A DNA stretch of 33,784 bases from NCBI GenBank assembly GCA_002772815.1, contig PFDQ01000042.1:1-33784 (forward strand), read 5' to 3'. Of this stretch, positions 23,766-30,849 are shown piece after piece. The position numbers and the translations under genes are program-made. This stretch comes from Candidatus Peregrinibacteria bacterium CG10_big_fil_rev_8_21_14_0_10_42_8 (lineage in GTDB: Bacteria; Patescibacteriota; Gracilibacteria; Peribacterales; Peribacteraceae). Numbering within the stretch: the stretch's first letter is position 1; each line of letters starts with the position of its first letter. A model generated the notes under the pieces. The model saw only the letters and a list, made by a program, of their open reading frames with translations, was not told the DNA's origin and did not search any database.

Positions 23766-23849
23766 AAGTTCGACCATCTTTGTTGATATCAATATAAAGT
23801 GGCTTATTTAAGCCATAAATATTCTTGGTGGACGATACTGGATGACGTT

Positions 23850-23975
23850 CGAACTCTGACGAGAAGGGCTCTTCGACTCCGCCGCGGCTTCGCTCAGAGT
23901 CATTCGACTCGAACCGAAAAAAATGGCTTCCCGTGGCTTGCCATGAGCGAGGCTCCGCAGAGCCGAGTCGAATGG
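23850..23975 (+). repeat. GC-rich palindromic repeat element
   Basis: Contains an 11-bp inverted repeat CATTCGACTCG (23901-23911) / CGAGTCGAATG (23964-23974), ACTCTGA/TCAGAGT near 23855-23899, GGCTC-CGCA-GAGCC and ATGGC/GCCAT. It is more GC-rich than its surroundings, like REP or miniature-element sequences. An open frame across it (23799-23984, Arg/Ser-rich) is almost certainly spurious. Confidence 0.55.
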
Positions 23976-24111
23976 TGGAGCTAGTCAGTGGAAAGTCGAA
24001 TTTTCGGGAGACATATTAACTGTTCTTTCTGGGCTTATGGAGTTAAATAGGAAGCTGGAGATGTTAGATTTTGAGAGGAATGAGGAAAAGGAGCTTTGTT
24101 ATGTGGTATGA
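23971..24111 (+). pseudogene. C-terminal gene fragment
   Basis: An open frame of 46 codons with no start at its left end reads as plausible protein (SQWKVEFSGDILTVLSGLME...DFERNEEKELC) and ends at TGA 24109-24111. It begins at the inner edge of the palindromic element, as if the element or a deletion had removed the 5' part. An internal ATG would give only 24 residues. Its 3' end overlaps the convergent split gene. The family is not recognised. Confidence 0.35.
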
Positions 24112-24488
24112 GATCGCTTATACCTTTCACGCCATTGCGCCTGTTTTCCCAACAGAATAATTGCATGTATCACATCGACGTTGCTTACGTGATCTTTTTG
24201 TTCTAATTCTTGCAAATGAATGTATTCTTTTTCAGTTAAGCCTTATCTTTCTAGCTCTGCCAACCAATAAAAATGATCAAGTTGTCTCAAATCTTCTCCT
24301 GCAGCTTTACTGCCAAAAAGATTGCGTATGATTAAAGAGGTCTCTTGCAAAACACCATTGACCCCCCTTCTAAGGGAAGGATCGTCAACGATTTTCCTAC
24401 CTGTTATGCAGGCTCTCAGATGCGCTTTATCCTCGTAGAGGGTTTGCATCCTGTCTACTCGATCCTGCATTGCTTCTACAGTTTCCAT
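24099..24488 (-). pseudogene. Small gene split by an in-frame TAA
   Basis: From ATG 24488 (METVEAMQDRVDRMQ...) the frame runs 81 codons to TAA at 24243-24245, then continues open in the same frame for 47 more codons (GLTEKEYIHLQELEQKDHV...KQAQWRERYK) to a second TAA at 24099-24101. Both halves have a helical, coding-like composition, so a single base change of one sense codon to TAA probably split a ~129-residue protein. The first part alone may still be made. TATAAT (24495-24500) ends 6 bases before the ATG. The family is not recognised; a ~125-residue four-helix protein is a guess. Confidence 0.6.
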
Positions 24489-24511
24489 GAGATAATTATA
24501 CTCAAACATCT

Positions 24512-24652
24512 TCACTTTTCCATCTTATTGGATACCAGATGTCTATATCGAAACATTGTTCCCGAACCTGACTTTACATACTTCTCGAAAACAAGCGCCT
24601 GTCCTTTTGGCCGACCTTGGTTGTTTTCGAGAATGTAGACGTAATGCCACAT
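24512..24652 (-). pseudogene. Internally deleted GIY-YIG endonuclease remnant
   Basis: A 46-codon frame begins MWHYVYILENNQGRPKG, the hallmark start of small single-domain GIY-YIG nucleases, and then jumps to the family's C-terminal signature ALVFEKYVKSGSGTMFRYRH. Intact members are about 80-100 residues; the central part with the catalytic second YIG and Arg helix is missing, so this copy is dead. TAGAAT ends 9 bases before the ATG. It lies beside tRNA genes and palindromic repeats, a common setting for such nucleases in CPR genomes. Confidence 0.7.
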
Positions 24653-24721
24653 GGGTCGGTTATTCTATTGTGTTTGAGTTGGCTTGCCAGCCGTAGCCGC
24701 AGCGACCTGCGTGAAAGAATA

Positions 24722-24774
24722 GTCGACCTTCGCCCTTCGGGACTACGGTCGACAACCTTCGCTGCGCGAAGGTT
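24722..24774 (-). repeat. Double hairpin abutting the tRNA-Ala 3' end
   Basis: GTCGACC (24722-24728) pairs with GGTCGAC (24747-24753). Directly next to it, AACCTTCGC (24754-24762) pairs with GCGAAGGTT (24766-24774) around loop TGC. The second hairpin reaches the CCA end of tRNA-Ala. There is no T tract, so it looks like a palindromic insertion or a processing signal rather than a terminator. Confidence 0.5.
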
Positions 24775-24850
24775 GGTGGAGCTGAGGAGACTTGAACTCC
24801 TGACCCCTTGCATGCCATGCAAGTGCTCTAGCCAACTGAGCTACAGCCCC
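24774..24850 (-). tRNA. tRNA-Ala (anticodon GGC), CCA encoded
   Basis: Complete cloverleaf on the minus strand: acceptor GGGGCTG / CAGCTCC, D-arm GCTC...GAGC, anticodon stem CTTGC/GCAAG with loop ATGGCAT (anticodon GGC), T-arm with GTTCAAGTC, discriminator A, and CCA encoded at 24774-24776. A 19-base copy of its 5' end occurs at 24939-24957. Confidence 0.95.
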
Positions 24851-24881
24851 ACGATGTCGACATTAAACCGAAAACAGGAAG

Positions 24882-24957
24882 AGTTGGCTAGATCACAAGT
24901 GTTTTTTATACTGCTCGTACGCTAAAGGCGTACTCGACCCAACTGAGCTACAGCCCC
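24882..24957 (-). pseudogene. Truncated, rearranged tRNA-Ala copy
   Basis: On the minus strand 24957-24939 repeats the first 19 bases of tRNA-Ala (GGGGCTGTAGCTCAGTTGG). It then runs into a hairpin GTACGC-CTTTA-GCGTAC, with no T-arm or acceptor 3' strand. At 24882-24896 on the plus strand, AGTTGGCTAGATCAC matches the tRNA-Ala D-arm in 14 of 15 bases, so pieces of the tRNA are present in both orientations. This looks like the scar of a recombination or insertion event. Confidence 0.6.
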
Positions 24958-24974
24958 AGTCCGGTATTTTTATA

Positions 24975-25052
24975 TGGTGCGCCCGGCAGGATTTGAACCT
25001 ACGACCTTTTGGACCGCAACCAAACGCTCTATCCGGGCTGAGCTACGGGCGC
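24975..25052 (-). tRNA. tRNA-Arg (anticodon GCG), CCA encoded
   Basis: Acceptor GCGCCCG / CGGGCGC, D-stem GCTC/GAGC, anticodon stem TTTGG/CCAAA with loop TTGCGGT (anticodon GCG, reads CGC), T-arm GTAGG-TTCAAAT-CCTGC, discriminator A and encoded CCA at 24975-24977. The GCG anticodon would not require A34 deamination. Confidence 0.95.
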
Positions 25053-25080
25053 ACAGCTCGAAAAGGGTATCACCTACTAC

Positions 25081-25109
25081 TTGGAGAAACAACAAGTTAT
25101 TGCTACAAT
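25081..25109 (+). promoter_or_regulatory. purE promoter
   Basis: TTGGAG (25081-25086), 17-bp spacer, TACAAT (25104-25109) with an extended TGC. The -10 box ends 6 bases before the purE ATG, so the mRNA should be leaderless. Confidence 0.75.
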
Positions 25110-25115
25110 TACGGC

Positions 25116-25565
25116 ATGAAAGTTACCTTCCTCCTTGGCTCTGTATCCGATACAGACTACGCAAAGAAGATTGCAGGCGTCCTTGATGAATTTGAAATTC
25201 CATCTGAAATCATTGTAGCGAGTGCTCATAAAGTTCCAGAGATGGTTGTTAATATTATCGAAAAACTCAATGCAGACCCTCAGCCACAGGTGGTCATTAC
25301 TGTTGTCGGGATGAGTAATGGCCTCGCAGGAGTCGCAGCAGCTAGCCTTGTTCACCCTGTTGTAAACTGCCCTCCACATGACAACCTTGAAGAGTATATG
25401 ATCGACATTCACAGTAGTCTTCGTATGCCATCTGAAGTTCCTGTCATGACCTGTATGAACTACAAAAATGCAGCAATCGCAGCAGCAAAGATTCTCGGTG
25501 AAGGAAATGTCGACCTCAAACACAAAGTGACTGAACGTATCAAAAAAGTGAAGAGTTCGTATTAA
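25116..25565 (+). CDS. purE: AIR carboxylase, class II PurE type
   Basis: Acts at the 5-aminoimidazole ribonucleotide carboxylation step of purine synthesis. The 149-residue protein has the PurE start FLLGSVSDTDYAKKI and the active-site SAHKVPE. Instead of the bacterial class I GAGGAAHLPGM block it reads VGMSNGLAGVAAASL, followed by HPVVNCPP and SSLRMPSEVPVMTC. SAHK, SNGL and CPP...SSLR are features of class II PurE, as in the animal PAICS carboxylase, which uses CO2 directly and needs no PurK. The start ATG sits 6 bases after a TACAAT box. purM is also in the window, but the other pur genes are not. Confidence 0.88.
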   Translation: MKVTFLLGSVSDTDYAKKIAGVLDEFEIPSEIIVASAHKVPEMVVNIIEKLNADPQPQVVITVVGMSNGLAGVAAASLVHPVVNCPPHDNLEEYMIDIHSSLRMPSEVPVMTCMNYKNAAIAAAKILGEGNVDLKHKVTERIKKVKSSY

Positions 25566-25588
25566 TGTATTTGTGGTACGATAGAGAC

Positions 25589-26158
25589 ATGGGACTCTCT
25601 CTTTTTGAACTACAGGAAAAGCTGAAGACTTGGGATGGCTGTGCTCTTCACAAGCAATCGAATGTTGTGCTTGGTGAAGGAGACCTTCATGCAGACCTCA
25701 TGTTCATTGGTGAAGCACCAGGGAAAAAAGAGAATGAGCTTGGTCGTCCTTTTGTAGGTGCATCTGGGAAATTTTTAGATGACCTAATCGATTCTATCGG
25801 ATGGAACAGACATCAAGTCTACATCAGTAATGTTGTAAAATATCGACCACCAGAAAATAGAGACCCAACAACGGAAGAGAAAAACCAGTGCATGCCATGG
25901 CTTTTAATGGAAATAGGAATCATTAAGCCAAAAGTTATTGTTCCACTTGGCCGTCATGCACTTGGAAACTTCTGCACAGATGTCAGTATTTCGGAAGTGC
26001 ACGGTACTGCCCAACCGTATACAGATGACATCACCATTTTTCCTCTTTATCACCCTGCAACAGCACTGCATAATGGGGGGCTTCGCCAAACATTGAAAGA
26101 TGATTTCCAAAAACTGAAACTATTTTTAGATGAGCATGGCATTACGCCATCTTCTTGA
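25589..26158 (+). CDS. Family-4-like uracil-DNA glycosylase with partial Fe-S site
   Basis: Excises uracil from DNA in the family. The 189-residue protein shows GEAPGKKENELGRPFVGASG (~41-60), YISNVVKYRPPENRDPT (~78-94), VPLGRHAL and the catalytic-region HPA (~155). Family-4 enzymes bind [4Fe-4S] through two cysteine pairs; here only C18 and C101 remain, and the other two positions are W15 (approximate alignment) and Y85. Cluster binding is therefore unlikely. The ATG at 25589 was chosen over 25565 because TACGAT (25577-25582) ends 6 bases upstream. It lies 23 bp after purE. Confidence 0.88.
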   Translation: MGLSLFELQEKLKTWDGCALHKQSNVVLGEGDLHADLMFIGEAPGKKENELGRPFVGASGKFLDDLIDSIGWNRHQVYISNVVKYRPPENRDPTTEEKNQCMPWLLMEIGIIKPKVIVPLGRHALGNFCTDVSISEVHGTAQPYTDDITIFPLYHPATALHNGGLRQTLKDDFQKLKLFLDEHGITPSS

Positions 26159-26174
26159 ATACAAATTTTATACA

Positions 26175-26537
26175 ATGAACTCTCTTCTCTTTGGTATATC
26201 GGTAGCGGCGCTCTTCTCGACAACATCACTTCTCATTGTCCTCTTTCGTGTAAGCCCGTTACTTGCACCAACTCAAGCAATTTTTGCATTCTTTCTGAGT
26301 GTATTCCTGAGCGTATCAACTGTTGGAACCTTGGTATTTATGACCATATGGCAACGCGCGCCTCACCACACATGGGACACAGGAAAACTAACATCCATCT
26401 CTTTTCGTCAGGGTATTTTTCTTGGTACTGCTACAAGCATTCTTCTGATGTTTCACCTTCTTGGACTACTCAACTGGTGGATCACTATTATGATTTATGG
26501 AGTATTTGTACTCATAGAAATGGCACTGGACCACTAA
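26175..26537 (+). CDS. Hypothetical four-helix membrane protein (120 aa)
   Basis: Unrecognised. Four hydrophobic helices are visible: LLFGISVAALFSTTSLLIVL, an AIFAFFLSVFLSVSTVGTLV stretch, GIFLGTATSILLMFHLLGLL and WWITIMIYGVFVLIEMAL, with a short polar loop (QRAPHHTWDTGKL) between helices 2 and 3. I prefer ATG 26175 (MNSLLFG) over the in-frame ATG at 26130, which would overlap the glycosylase gene and add a non-hydrophobic stretch. It sits between the glycosylase and pheS genes. Confidence 0.7.
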   Translation: MNSLLFGISVAALFSTTSLLIVLFRVSPLLAPTQAIFAFFLSVFLSVSTVGTLVFMTIWQRAPHHTWDTGKLTSISFRQGIFLGTATSILLMFHLLGLLNWWITIMIYGVFVLIEMALDH

Positions 26538-26543
26538 AGGTAA

Positions 26544-26549
26544 TATACT
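26544..26549 (+). promoter_or_regulatory. -10 box of pheS
   Basis: TATACT ending 6 bases before the pheS ATG; a clear example of the leaderless start layout in this window. Confidence 0.65.
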
Positions 26550-26555
26550 CTACGT

Positions 26556-27536
26556 ATGAATTGGTCCGACTACGAAGTAACAATACCGGCTGTAAAAACC
26601 GCAAACGAACTAGAAACTCTAGAGCAAAAGCTTTTTGGGCGTAAGTCAGGACTGATCACAGAAGCATTAAAAGGTATTAAGGATGTTGCACCTGAAAAAA
26701 AGAAAGAATTTGCTGCAGACCTTAACATGTGGAAGAAAAAGCTAACGATCCTTATTGATGAGAAGAAAAAAGAGCTCCTTGGTGCTGATGATGGAGACAG
26801 CATTGATATTAGTCTCAACCTTCCAAAAAAAGAGCGTGGACATCTGCACCTCATTCCAGAGTTTATACGAGAGGTAGAAGAAGTCTTTGGTCGCATGGGT
26901 TTTGATACTGCGTATGGACCAGAGATCGAAACAGAAGAATTTAACTTTAATAAACTCAATATTCCAGCAGACCATCCTGCACGAGATGGACAAGATACCT
27001 TCTGGGCAAAGGGTGTGAAAAATACAGTACTGCGTACGCACACATCACCAGTGCAGATTCGCTACATGCAGGAACATAAACCTCCATTTAGAATGATCTG
27101 CCCAGGTAAGGTATACAGAAAGGATAGTGATGCGACACACTCCCCAATGTTCCATCAATTTGAAGGCCTGATGATAGGGAAAAACATTTCACTCGCAAAT
27201 CTGAAAGCTGTTCTTGTGACATCTCTTCAGGAACTCATCGGCCGTAAAGTGGAATTCCGTTTTCGTACAGGATACTTCCCTTTCGTAGAGCCTGGGATGG
27301 AAATGGATATGATGTGGCAAGGAGACCTCAGTACTAGCCGAGAGGGAAAGTGGCTTGAAATGGGAGGATGTGGAATGGTTCATCCAAATGTACTCGAAGG
27401 TGTTGGGATAGATTCAAAAGAGTGGCAAGGCTTCGCTTTTGGCTTTGGTATCGAACGCCCCCTAATGATTAAACACCAAATACCAGACCTCCGCTCGTTT
27501 TATGAGGGAGACCTTCGGTTCCTAAGACAGTTTTAA
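26556..27536 (+). CDS. pheS: Phenylalanyl-tRNA synthetase alpha subunit
   Basis: Class II aminoacyl-tRNA synthetase catalytic subunit. At 326 residues it has the N-terminal coiled coil with LFGRKSGLITEALKGIKDV (~26-44), HPARDGQDTFW (~140), THTSPVQIRYM (~158), motif 2 in GKVYRKDSDATHSPMFHQFE (~176-195) and motif 3 GFGIERPLMIKH (~305). The RDSDATH-type motif identifies PheS specifically. pheT is not adjacent, which is unusual since pheST normally form an operon, so the beta subunit must be encoded elsewhere. Confidence 0.97.
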   Translation: MNWSDYEVTIPAVKTANELETLEQKLFGRKSGLITEALKGIKDVAPEKKKEFAADLNMWKKKLTILIDEKKKELLGADDGDSIDISLNLPKKERGHLHLIPEFIREVEEVFGRMGFDTAYGPEIETEEFNFNKLNIPADHPARDGQDTFWAKGVKNTVLRTHTSPVQIRYMQEHKPPFRMICPGKVYRKDSDATHSPMFHQFEGLMIGKNISLANLKAVLVTSLQELIGRKVEFRFRTGYFPFVEPGMEMDMMWQGDLSTSREGKWLEMGGCGMVHPNVLEGVGIDSKEWQGFAFGFGIERPLMIKHQIPDLRSFYEGDLRFLRQF

Positions 27537-27584
27537 GCTATCGCTGGATGGGCGGTGTTACCTGAACAGGTTCCTTATTTTCTG

Positions 27585-28217
27585 TTATAACATCCACTCT
27601 TTCGGATCCTGTGCAAATGTAGCAACTAGATCGAGATCAGCTGCATCAAGTCTCCCCTGCTCTACAGCAACATTCAGAAGTGCAGAGAAATCGGCAACTG
27701 GGTGAAACTGTACATTTGCTTCAGCCGCTTTTTCCTTACTTGCGAGGAGCTCATATGTAAATATAGCAACGACATCATTAACATTGGCACCTCCTTCTTC
27801 CCTGAGAGCATTCACTGTATGAATACTGCTACCTCCTGTTGAAATAAGATCTTCAATGACAACAACGTCAGACCCTGGCTTTAAGTCTCCTTCTATCATC
27901 TTCTTTGCCCCATGCTCTTTTGCCTTACTTCTTACATACACAAATGGAAGACCCATTCTGTCTGCTACGAGTGCTGCCCATCCAATAGCTGCAGTAGCAG
28001 TCCCCGCTAGGCAATCTGGTTCTACTTGCAATGTCTTTACTCTACTTACGAGTGCATCGACAACGAAATTCCTTGCTTCTGGGTGACTATAAATCATCCT
28101 ATTATCACAGTAGATTGGCGATTTAATGCCAGATGCCCACGTAAATGGTGGATCAATGCTAAGCTTTACTGCCCCAATATCTATAAGAAGTTCGGCGATT
28201 CGCTTTCCGTGTGGCAT
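27585..28217 (-). CDS. pyrE: Orotate phosphoribosyltransferase
   Basis: Converts orotate and PRPP to OMP in pyrimidine synthesis. The 210-residue protein has the N-terminal FTWASGIKSPIYCDNR, the loop VYVRSKAKEHGAKKMIEG (~95-112) and the PRPP-binding motif VVVIEDLISTGGSS (~117-130). Length and order are typical. It is convergent with pheS across a 48-bp gap containing ACCTG-AA-CAGGT, too small to call a terminator. rsmG diverges on the other side. Confidence 0.95.
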   Translation of the reverse strand: MPHGKRIAELLIDIGAVKLSIDPPFTWASGIKSPIYCDNRMIYSHPEARNFVVDALVSRVKTLQVEPDCLAGTATAAIGWAALVADRMGLPFVYVRSKAKEHGAKKMIEGDLKPGSDVVVIEDLISTGGSSIHTVNALREEGGANVNDVVAIFTYELLASKEKAAEANVQFHPVADFSALLNVAVEQGRLDAADLDLVATFAQDPKEWML

Positions 28218-28282
28218 AAGAATGATGAGTAGTTAGTAGAGTGTCCTCGCATAGAGCGCTAAGCTTCTTCAAGTTTGACACT

Positions 28283-28957
28283 ATGATTACAGAAGATCAA
28301 CAACAACGGCTCGAAGACCTCAAAAATGTCTTTCTGGAGGAAAATACGAAATTAAACCTTTCTGCTCTTCGAGATGAAGATTCCGTCTGGATTGGAAATA
28401 TACTCGATAGCGTTGTTGCGCTTGATCTTGAGATATTCCATAAAAAAGACATAACAATTTTAGATGTTGGTACTGGAGGTGGCTTCCCCCTCCTTCCACT
28501 TGCGATTTGCCTACCAGATACGCAATGTACAGGGCTTGATTCTACCCAGAAGAAACTTGATGCTATCACGCGGATGAAAGATGCTCTTGGTATAGAAAAT
28601 GTACGAATGCTTTCTGGGCGATGCGAAGAAAAAGGACGAAAACAACAACACAGAAACCACTATGATATTGTTACTGCAAGGGCAGTTGCCCCATTAAATG
28701 TTCTTCTTGAGTACTGTAGTCCTTTCGTCAAGCCTGGTGGATACTTCGTTGCATGGAAAAGCATGAAAGTTGATACAGAACTCGAAGAGTCTCTCCTTGC
28801 TCGTGCAGAGCTTTCATGTCATTTAGAAAAGTCTTACGAGTATGAACTTCCAAAAGATTGGGGGAAAAGACAGTTACTTATTTTTAAAAAAACATCTCCA
28901 ACAAGTGAGAAGTATCCACGTAGCACTGGAACACCAAAACTTCAGCCTATTACCTAA
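28283..28957 (+). CDS. rsmG: 16S rRNA (guanine-527-N7) methyltransferase RsmG
   Basis: SAM-dependent methyltransferase acting on 16S rRNA. The 224-residue protein (from ATG 28283, MITEDQQQRL) has NLSALRDEDSVWIGNILDSV (~23-42), the SAM motif ILDVGTGGGFPLLPLAI (~55-71), GLDSTQKKLDAI and VTARAVAPLNVLLEY (~120-134), in the RsmG order. A GTG at 28241 would add 14 residues. The stop codon overlaps the next ATG by one base (TAATG), so rlmE is translationally coupled. Confidence 0.93.
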   Translation: MITEDQQQRLEDLKNVFLEENTKLNLSALRDEDSVWIGNILDSVVALDLEIFHKKDITILDVGTGGGFPLLPLAICLPDTQCTGLDSTQKKLDAITRMKDALGIENVRMLSGRCEEKGRKQQHRNHYDIVTARAVAPLNVLLEYCSPFVKPGGYFVAWKSMKVDTELEESLLARAELSCHLEKSYEYELPKDWGKRQLLIFKKTSPTSEKYPRSTGTPKLQPIT

Positions 28958-29532
28958 TGCCAAAACGATATATCCCCAACGACAAATGGTCTCGGCGCGC
29001 TGCCGAAGAAGGGTACCGTGCACGCTCTGTCTATAAGCTCATGGAACTTGATGATAAGTTTCATATTATTCGCTCTGGCATGACAGTACTCGACCTCGGT
29101 GCAGCACCTGGAAGTTGGTTACAGTATGCAGCTGAGGAAGTTGGTTCGAAAGGCAGAGTCATTGGCATAGACTTAACAGAGATTGCCCCTATCGATAATG
29201 TGGAAACATATGTCGAAAATATTACAAACATCGAAGCTATACAGAAGATCGTTCCAGAAACTGTCGATCTCATTATTTCAGACCTTGCTCCGAAGACGAG
29301 CGGTATTCGCGATGTCGACCAATGGAAATCAATCGAGCTCAGCCAAGCAGTAGTTGAAACTGCCCAGCAGATACTCCGCCCAGGTGGTAAGTGCATCCTT
29401 AAAGTGCTTCGAGGTGCAGACTTTGACGACTTTATTACTGAGTGCAAAGAGAAATGGAAAAAAGTTAAAATAACGTCTGTGCAAGCTTCTCGCGATCGAA
29501 GCAACGAGATCTATGTGATTTTGTGGAAGTAG
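28957..29532 (+). CDS. rlmE: 23S rRNA 2'-O-methyltransferase RlmE (FtsJ/RrmJ)
   Basis: Methylates the ribose of U2552 in the 23S A-loop late in 50S assembly. The 191-residue protein has YRARSVYKLMELDDKF (~20-35), the SAM motif VLDLGAAPGSWLQYA (~44-58), the catalytic Asp in IISDLAPKTSG (~107-117), Lys in GGKCILKVLRG (~147-157) and the final Glu in SRDRSNEIYVI. It starts within the rsmG stop codon, pairing a 16S and a 23S methyltransferase on one transcript. Confidence 0.95.
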   Translation: MPKRYIPNDKWSRRAAEEGYRARSVYKLMELDDKFHIIRSGMTVLDLGAAPGSWLQYAAEEVGSKGRVIGIDLTEIAPIDNVETYVENITNIEAIQKIVPETVDLIISDLAPKTSGIRDVDQWKSIELSQAVVETAQQILRPGGKCILKVLRGADFDDFITECKEKWKKVKITSVQASRDRSNEIYVILWK

Positions 29533-29550
29533 ATCGCTATACTGATACCC

Positions 29551-30306
29551 ATGATCGAACTTAAGGGTGCATCAAAGACTTATGGAAAAACAAAAGTCCT
29601 CAGTGATATTTCGTTTCGCGTTGACCCAGGAGAGTTCGTCTGTATTACGGGGCCTAGTGGTGCAGGGAAATCGACCCTTCTTCATCTCTTAACTGGGGCA
29701 GAAGATATTACAAAGGGAAAGATAGAAGTTGATGGTGTTGATCTTCGGCTTATTCCACCGATAGCACTCCAAATGTTTCGTCGAAAACTTGGCATAGTCT
29801 TTCAAGATTACAAACTCTTAAGCAATAGAACAGTCTCAGAAAACATCGCATTTCCTCTCGAAGTGTGTGGTGCACCAGACGATCATATCGAAAAACGTGT
29901 ACGAAAAGTCCTTGAACTTGTCGACCTGACCAAACACGCACATACACTACCAAATGCTCTTTCAGGTGGAGAGAAAGCTCGTACTGCAATTGGAAGAGCA
30001 ATTGTGCACGATCCAATGATTATTCTTGCAGATGAACCAACTGGAAATGTAGACCCAGATCAATCCGTTAACATTATGAAGCTCTTCCAGCAAATCCATG
30101 ACAGTGGAACAACTATTATCATTGCAACGCACGACTCTGGACTTGTCGATGCCCTCAAGCCTCGTGTGATTCAGCTTGTTGATGGTGAAATTGTTCGTGA
30201 TAGCATTGGAAAGTATTCTCGAAAGGAAAGTATAGAAACGATGAAGACTGCGAAGACTACAACGACTGCAAAGAGGAAAGTAAAAGTGACAGGAATAGCG
30301 TCGTAG
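29551..30306 (+). CDS. ftsE: FtsE-like ABC transporter ATPase
   Basis: ATPase of the FtsEX/LolD type. The 251-residue protein has Walker A GPSGAGKST (~34-42), Q-loop FQDYKLL (~88), signature LSGGEKART (~140), Walker B IILADEPTGNVDP (~156-168) and switch His in IIATHDSG. FVCITGPSGAGKSTLL and FQDYKLL fit FtsE best; FtsE with FtsX couples septal wall hydrolysis to ATP. No ftsX follows, and the last ~30 residues are an extra Lys/Thr-rich tail. TATACT (29538-29543) ends 7 bases before the ATG. Confidence 0.85.
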   Translation: MIELKGASKTYGKTKVLSDISFRVDPGEFVCITGPSGAGKSTLLHLLTGAEDITKGKIEVDGVDLRLIPPIALQMFRRKLGIVFQDYKLLSNRTVSENIAFPLEVCGAPDDHIEKRVRKVLELVDLTKHAHTLPNALSGGEKARTAIGRAIVHDPMIILADEPTGNVDPDQSVNIMKLFQQIHDSGTTIIIATHDSGLVDALKPRVIQLVDGEIVRDSIGKYSRKESIETMKTAKTTTTAKRKVKVTGIAS

Positions 30307-30322
30307 ATCAACAGACCTATTC

Positions 30323-30820
30323 TTATAACTCCTCTGTTCCCTTTGAATCTTTTGACTCTTTTGAATCTTGTGACTCCTTTGCATCCTGTGTTTCCTGTGA
30401 CTCCTTTGCTTCTTTTTCCGCTTTCTTCTTTCCGTTATCCCCTCCTGTAGGATACCACCTCACAAGTGCAGTAGAGACAATAAGGAAATATACCATTTCT
30501 GGTAATACTGCTTTCCATGGCATCTGCACTCTAGAAAGCACAATGACATCGATTAAGAAAATCATAAAATGCATCAAGAGAAGCATGATAATGATCGATC
30601 CATATTTTCGTGGCCTTGCAAATGCCAGAAGTGCACCAAGTCCAAATACTGAAAACAATGCTCCAATAATCATTGTGAGATACTGATGAACATTGTCAAG
30701 CGGTGGCAATTGGAAGATATCTGCCACGATATTTGGCGTCATAAAGAAGATATATGCCGCATACATGTTTGCTGCACACACAACGAGGAGAACGAGCCTA
30801 ATCATGAATCCATTTTTCAT
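30323..30820 (-). CDS. Hypothetical four-helix membrane protein with Lys/Glu/Ser tail
   Basis: Unrecognised, 165 residues from ATG 30820 (MKNGFMIRLVLLVV). Four hydrophobic helices (residues ~5-25, ~45-65, ~72-95 and ~105-122) are followed by a ~45-residue tail of repeated KESQ/KDSK-type four-residue units (AKESQDSKESKDSK). The earlier in-frame ATG at 30925 would overlap the divergent purM start and add an unlikely Cys/Arg-rich segment; TAATCT ends 7 bases before 30820. Its 5' region overlaps nothing else on this strand. Function unknown. Confidence 0.7.
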   Translation of the reverse strand: MKNGFMIRLVLLVVCAANMYAAYIFFMTPNIVADIFQLPPLDNVHQYLTMIIGALFSVFGLGALLAFARPRKYGSIIIMLLLMHFMIFLIDVIVLSRVQMPWKAVLPEMVYFLIVSTALVRWYPTGGDNGKKKAEKEAKESQETQDAKESQDSKESKDSKGTEEL

Positions 30821-30849
30821 TAGACCCAGATTAAGGCTATACTTCGGCC

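Noticed and set aside
23799-23984. 61-codon frame across the palindromic element, Arg/Ser-rich
   Set aside because: It reads through inverted repeats, has no start context, and the composition is that of a GC-rich repeat rather than protein.
24512-24822. 82-codon minus-strand frame from tRNA-Ala through the GIY-YIG region
   Set aside because: It starts inside the tRNA and is in the wrong frame relative to the recognisable GIY-YIG remnant.
24617-25186. Plus-strand frames antisense to tRNA-Ala and tRNA-Arg
   Set aside because: They translate the reverse complement of tRNA genes (typical spurious LELLTPCMP and PAGFEPTTF strings).
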